64,000 nt of DNA from Syngnathus acus (lineage: Eukaryota; Chordata; Actinopteri; Syngnathiformes; Syngnathidae): assembly GCF_901709675.1 (NCBI RefSeq), contig NC_051102.1, positions 2,711,912 through 2,775,911 on the forward strand. The letters run 5' to 3'. Made by a program: the position numbers and the translations under genes. Positions 62,546-64,000 of this stretch are shown here, piece by piece; the stretch's first letter is position 1; every line of letters starts with the position of its first letter. The notes below the pieces were generated by a model that searched no databases, had not been told where the DNA came from, and saw only the letters and a list, made by a program, of their open reading frames with translations.

Positions 62546-64000
62546 AATCTACAGGTCAAGAATACAACCACTGCCTCAGTTTTGATGAGCACTTGGGTCT
62601 TATCTTCGAGATTATATCCTCCATTTTCAGGGAAAATAAAGCCAAATAGCAACGCGTTAGCACCGAATGTTGTTGGTTGTTTTTCTTTTCTTTTTTTTCT
62701 TCTTAATTTACTCTCGCATTTACTCGTGTCGTGAACTATTAGCCGCAGGCTCACTATCGCCCCATCTTTGAGGCAAAAGTACTGGCTGCCTCAAGGCCCG
62801 TATTTTCCCGCTGACTGCAAGCACGCGCCGTTTGCACGTGCTCAGTACAGTGTGTGAGTGGTGCACACTCTCACACGCACGCCCTGAGAGGCACTACCTG
62901 TCACTGCCTCAGCCTCCATGATTCTCGTCTCCCGTTGTTATTTGAACAAGAAATACAGCTATTTTGACTATGAAAATGATCCAAATGTATAGGAAACACA
63001 CCAAAATTGCATTAAAAGCATAGACCACAGGACAGATATTATATTATGTTTTATTATATTATTCATTTTTTAACAACTTATGGCTGAGGAAATCATGTTG
63101 AGCCCTTTACCGCCCCTGGTGGCAAGGTGAGGCACAGCCTCACCTGCCTCCTATGGGTGCACGTGCCTGGAGTTGAACAGTATCTATTTTAGTCACATCT
63201 GCCTTGACCTCATTGTATGCCTTGCCTGACCCCTTATTCCCTTTGGACCCAAACACTGATAAAAGTGCACTCTCACGGTGCACAATAGTGTACATGCTGC
63301 ATGCACATTGACACACACTCCCACATGCAAGCATGCATGCGTGTTTGCCGCCCCACTCCTCTGTTTGGTCAAAGTTCAACGGGAATCATGAGATACCACC
63401 TCTCTCTGGAGAATATCATGAGACCTCTATTAGTGGACTTTAACATGGACTGCAGAGCACATGTACACGCGAGGATTTTCATGTGAAGTATTTAGAACGG
63501 CTATTTAATGTACACCCCAATTAGTGCAGTTTTTGTGATACAGCAGCTATATTAAACATAATCCAACCAAACGCATATTGCTTGAGAAAAAAAATCTACG
63601 TATTTTTAGCATTTAGCCTTTTTACGTACTGCTGACAAAAATACATCTTCCCTTCAGATAGTCTGGTGGTGTGGCCCCTTTAGAACGCCTCGTTGTCATG
63701 TGGAAAAGCCAATATATTCCAGCCACCGGAGACTCTAAGTTGATGTATTTTCGTTATTCAAAGACTTATGGAAAGATAAAAAAAGATGACAGATAAAGTC
63801 GTATTTATTTTTCCATGTCTTAAAAAACGTTGTTTGATTGATTTATTGATAGTTTCAACAAATTCAGCTGAGACGGCATTTAAGAGCAAACACAACAGAT
63901 TGATTTTTTACGATTTTGAAGTGTCATTTTATAAACCTGATGATTCTGTTATACGTTCATATCACAATTTTGTCAGGCACCTTATATTTGATATCTAATT
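62546..64000. other. Right-edge stretch without a recognised gene
   Basis: AT-rich with a GC-richer, probably repeat-derived patch at 62770-63180 (CACTGCCTCAGCCTCC and GAGGCACAGCCTCACC are roughly opposed). No exon of a known family was recognised to the window end. Confidence 0.4.

Overview
The window is nuclear DNA of a ray-finned (teleost) fish. Seven protein genes with ordinary vertebrate exon-intron structure could be spliced by eye with consistent reading phases, an eighth gene is partial, and the DNA between them is full of fish-type transposon relics. The species cannot be named from the sequence.

Layout: (1) 1-10530, minus strand: the 5' part of a MAST-family kinase gene (best fit mast3), seven coding exons, running off the left edge before the kinase domain. 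(2) 10531-16500: no recognised gene; a few repeats. (3) 16642-18032, plus: gdf15, two exons with a clear TATA box and an AU-rich 3' UTR. (4) 20313-20685 (perhaps to 21687), minus: an unidentified small single-pass membrane protein with tyrosine motifs. (5) 23620-30881, plus: crtc1, 14 coding exons, one intron apparently of the minor AT-AC (U12) class; 3' UTR to about 33030. (6) 36502-36777, minus: ctxn1. (7) 42890-46309, minus: timm44, 13 exons, head to head with (8) 47096-50690, plus: rab11b, 5 exons. (9) 53489-59268, minus: marchf2, 4 coding exons plus upstream 5' UTR. (10) 60430-64000: no gene recognised.

The genes do not form a pathway. They are a block of conserved vertebrate synteny: from general knowledge, human MAST3, GDF15 and CRTC1 lie in 19p13.11, and CTXN1, TIMM44, RAB11B and MARCHF2 lie in 19p13.2. 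The join falls between crtc1 and ctxn1.

The mobile DNA is the most informative part. Three near-identical non-autonomous hAT elements carry an intact BED zinc-finger reading frame and have 8-bp target duplications. Two more hAT-type elements, a solo LTR with a 5-bp duplication inside a Tc1-like relic, a tRNA-derived SINE with a 12-bp duplication, two LINE 3' fragments and a set of palindromic elements ending in CCGTA can be delimited. A segment downstream of ctxn1 is repeated in inverted orientation inside marchf2 intron 2, so that an inverted repeat flanks ctxn1, timm44, rab11b and the last two marchf2 exons. No complete, clearly new biological system was found; the BED-only hAT family and the inverted repeat are the best candidates for follow-up.
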